Below, in pieces: positions 5,601-5,945 of a stretch of DNA of 5,945 nucleotides. The DNA is taken from assembly GCA_020216625.1 (NCBI GenBank), contig JAIUYB010000166.1:1-5945 (forward strand), read 5' to 3'. Both the position numbers and the translations under genes were made by a program. Numbering within the stretch: the first letter of the stretch is position 1; every line of letters begins with the position of its first letter. The DNA comes from Desulfarculus sp. Its GTDB lineage: Bacteria > Desulfobacterota > Desulfarculia > Desulfarculales > Desulfarculaceae. Below the pieces are notes generated by a model that was not told the origin of the DNA, did not search any database, and saw only the letters and a list, made by a program, of their open reading frames with translations.

Positions 5601-5945
5601 TCAAGTCCGGCGGCGAATCAGCCAGCGGCACCAGAGGTCGTCGCGAGTGCGCTCCGGCGGGCAGGACTCCACCACCAACTCCAGCTCCGGATCGCACTCG
5701 GCCAGGAAGGCTTGCAGATAACCCTCCCGCACCAGGCGGCAGGGATGGGCCCCCAAGCCCTTGTCCTGACGGATCAATTGAGTGCGGCAGGCGTCGACGT
5801 TGAACCAGGCCGCGCCCTCCGGAGTCAGGCCATGGCTCTTGAGCGGGTGGCTGAGCGACCAGGAGGTGTGGCGCAACAGCCACAAGACCCCGGCCGGGCC
5901 GCTCCGGGGGCCCAAGAGCGCCTTGAGCTCCTTGGCCTCGCTCTT
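5601..5945 (-). CDS. Cysteine-containing DUF6125-like protein, C-terminal 114 residues (5' end outside the window)
   Basis: The frame is open from the right edge to TGA at 5603-5601, so the start is not visible; an in-frame TTG at 5915 is unlikely to be the true start because coding-like sequence (KSEAKELKALLG) continues upstream. The visible part has a conserved-looking layout with five cysteines in DACRTQ, HPCRLV, AECD, ESCPP and LWCRW, plus a KGLGAHPC segment. This resembles, from memory, the C-terminal half of DUF6125 cytosolic proteins of anaerobic bacteria, which carry CR-Q...KGL..FPC...CPP...WCAW. The cysteines may bind a metal or cluster; this is inference, and no function is known to me. 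There is no signal peptide or membrane helix in the visible part. It is the upstream gene of a likely two-gene unit with the 94-residue protein. Confidence 0.75.
   Translation of the reverse strand, partial: KSEAKELKALLGPRSGPAGVLWLLRHTSWSLSHPLKSHGLTPEGAAWFNVDACRTQLIRQDKGLGAHPCRLVREGYLQAFLAECDPELELVVESCPPERTRDDLWCRWLIRRRT

Noticed and set aside
5236..5883. 215-codon minus-strand frame overlapping both right-hand genes
   Set aside because: The translation is Arg/Pro/Gly-rich and spans two better-supported genes and their intergenic gap in another frame.

Overview
This is a GC-rich stretch of ordinary bacterial chromosome. Coding sequence strongly prefers G/C-ending codons, every gene has a clear GGAGG-type Shine-Dalgarno, and promoters look sigma70-like. 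A chemoreceptor of the short-HAMP type common in sulfate reducers, a split sodium-pump decarboxylase module (OadG-OadB) and a cysteine-containing DUF6125-like protein suggest an anaerobic Desulfobacterota (deltaproteobacterial) organism, perhaps near Desulfarculales. That placement is inference from gene content and remembered family resemblance; there is no rRNA or other taxonomic marker here.

Layout. Bases 1-951 (minus) hold the first 317 residues of a methyl-accepting chemotaxis protein that runs off the left edge. A 255-base divergent intergenic region (952-1206) follows. It contains a bulged 13-bp hairpin, a possible extended -10 for the chemoreceptor, and a good sigma70 promoter for lepA whose -10 lies inside a 7-bp inverted repeat. 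lepA (elongation factor 4) occupies 1207-3015 (plus) from a GTG start. A near-consensus promoter (TTGACA-N18-TATGAT) with AT-rich DNA upstream then drives a translationally coupled pair: a 53-residue OadG-type gamma subunit (3175-3336) and the OadB-type sodium-translocating beta subunit (3336-4529). A perfect 14-bp GC hairpin closes this unit. A weaker promoter precedes a secreted, probably NTF2-like protein (4655-5239). Convergent to it on the minus strand are two genes of unknown function: a 94-residue helical protein (5253-5537) and, upstream of it and cut by the right edge, the DUF6125-like protein (5601-5945).

How the genes relate. The only clear functional unit is oadG-oadB, the membrane half of a biotin-dependent decarboxylase sodium pump (oxaloacetate, methylmalonyl-CoA or glutaconyl-CoA type). 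The carboxyltransferase and biotin carrier are not beside it and must lie elsewhere if the pump works. lepA, the chemoreceptor and the right-hand genes look like unrelated neighbours with their own signals. I see no mobile element, CRISPR array, RNA gene or obvious defence system. The most noteworthy items are the operator-like dyad on the lepA promoter, the orphan OadGB module and the poorly characterised right-hand genes.
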